5,924 nt of DNA, from positions 1-5,924 of the forward strand of contig DASQLD010000512.1 of NCBI GenBank assembly GCA_035630195.1, written 5' to 3'. The notes under the pieces were generated by a model. The model was not told where the DNA came from. It made no database searches and saw only the letters and a list, made by a program, of their open reading frames with translations. This stretch comes from DASQDN01 sp035630195 (GTDB lineage: Bacteria > Acidobacteriota > Terriglobia > Bryobacterales > Bryobacteraceae). This document shows positions 5,654 to 5,924 of the stretch, one piece after another. Position numbers and translations under genes: made by a program. Each line of letters starts with the position of its first letter. Positions within the stretch are counted from its first letter, which is position 1.

Positions 5654-5924
5654 CTACACGACCAGCTTCCAAGGCTTGCGCTCGTCGCGCGAGAGGTATT
5701 TGCGAGCTTCGGATTGCTTCACCGTCCAATTCTTTTCGTCCCAGTCGACGCGCATTTTTGCTCGTAACGAGACGTTCGCGAGGAGGCAGGTGGTTGTCGA
5801 GCGCTGGCAGATTTCGATGTCGGATGCGGGCTTTTCGCGCGTCTTGACGCATGCGAGGAAGTTTTCCCAGTGAGCGCGGTTCTGATTGTTGCCGGATTTC
5901 ACAATAACCGGCTCGGCTCCTTTC
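5654..5924 (-). CDS. Gfo/Idh/MocA family oxidoreductase, C-terminal end only
   Basis: The frame is open from the window edge (first full codon at 5923) to the TAG at 5656-5654, leaving 89 visible residues. The GTG at 5902 is internal. The visible part is the distal end of the C-terminal alpha/beta domain of NAD(P)-dependent sugar-type dehydrogenases. It shows HWENFLACVKTREKPASDIEI, then QRSTTTCLLANVSLRAKMRVDWD, and the ending YLSRDERKPWKL. These match the HxxNFxxCVKSRxxPxxDxExGHRS ... CHLxNIAxR ... WD ... RxPWxL pattern I know from this family in Acidobacteriota and Planctomycetota. The usual GHRS is CQRS here. The NAD-binding Rossmann half and catalytic Lys-Pro motif are outside the window, so the substrate cannot be judged. 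It is co-directional with the antitoxin and toxin. Confidence 0.82.
   Translation of the reverse strand, partial: KGAEPVIVKSGNNQNRAHWENFLACVKTREKPASDIEICQRSTTTCLLANVSLRAKMRVDWDEKNWTVKQSEARKYLSRDERKPWKLVV

Noticed and set aside
5672..5700. Possible inverted repeat as an RHH operator before the antitoxin
   Set aside because: CTCG and CGAG arms around 5681-5693 are only 4 bp and lie in GC-rich coding sequence; the other apparent arms do not pair when checked base by base.
5631..5873. Alternative open frames on both strands over the oxidoreductase end
   Set aside because: They contain no family motif, whereas the frame ending at 5654 matches the Gfo/Idh/MocA C-terminal pattern.

Overview
The window is a densely packed bacterial chromosomal segment. 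It carries four housekeeping-type genes and one small toxin-antitoxin pair, and two of the genes run off the window edges. The moderately high GC content and the mix of families (a UPF0182 membrane protein, an ADA-family deaminase with the YAEITLS/SNVCTG signature, a two-module-N-terminus GlgB, and a Gfo/Idh/MocA oxidoreductase with a PWKL-type tail) fit an Acidobacteriota-like soil bacterium. That assignment rests on remembered family resemblance, not on a search.

Layout: (1) 2-1978, plus strand, the 3' two-thirds or so of a UPF0182 membrane protein. (2) 1912-2856, minus strand, an adenosine-deaminase-family enzyme whose 3' end overlaps the UPF0182 gene by 67 bp. (3) 2857-2876, a 20-bp divergent spacer. 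(4) 2877-5081, plus strand, a complete glycogen branching enzyme (glgB). (5) 5078-5374 and 5374-5640, minus strand, a ParE-like toxin and its ribbon-helix-helix antitoxin, with the antitoxin gene first in the direction of transcription. (6) 5654 to the window edge, minus strand, the C-terminal end of a Gfo/Idh/MocA oxidoreductase.

Only about 33 bases in the window are non-coding: the 20-bp divergent spacer and a 13-bp gap before the antitoxin. No stretch of 300 bases lacks a gene, and I see no tRNA, rRNA, CRISPR array, insertion sequence or recognisable intrinsic terminator. The genes do not form one pathway. Branching enzyme makes alpha-1,6 branches in glycogen, the deaminase acts in purine salvage or possibly the futalosine route to menaquinone, and the toxin-antitoxin pair looks like a compact insertion behind the oxidoreductase.

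I do not see a convincing undescribed system. The most interesting signal is regulatory. The spacer between the deaminase and glgB contains overlapping -10-like hexamers on the two strands, each 7-8 nt from the opposing start codon, and neither gene has a clear Shine-Dalgarno sequence. This predicts a bidirectional promoter producing two leaderless mRNAs. A perfect 16-bp palindrome lies about 50 bp upstream of glgB, inside the deaminase gene.
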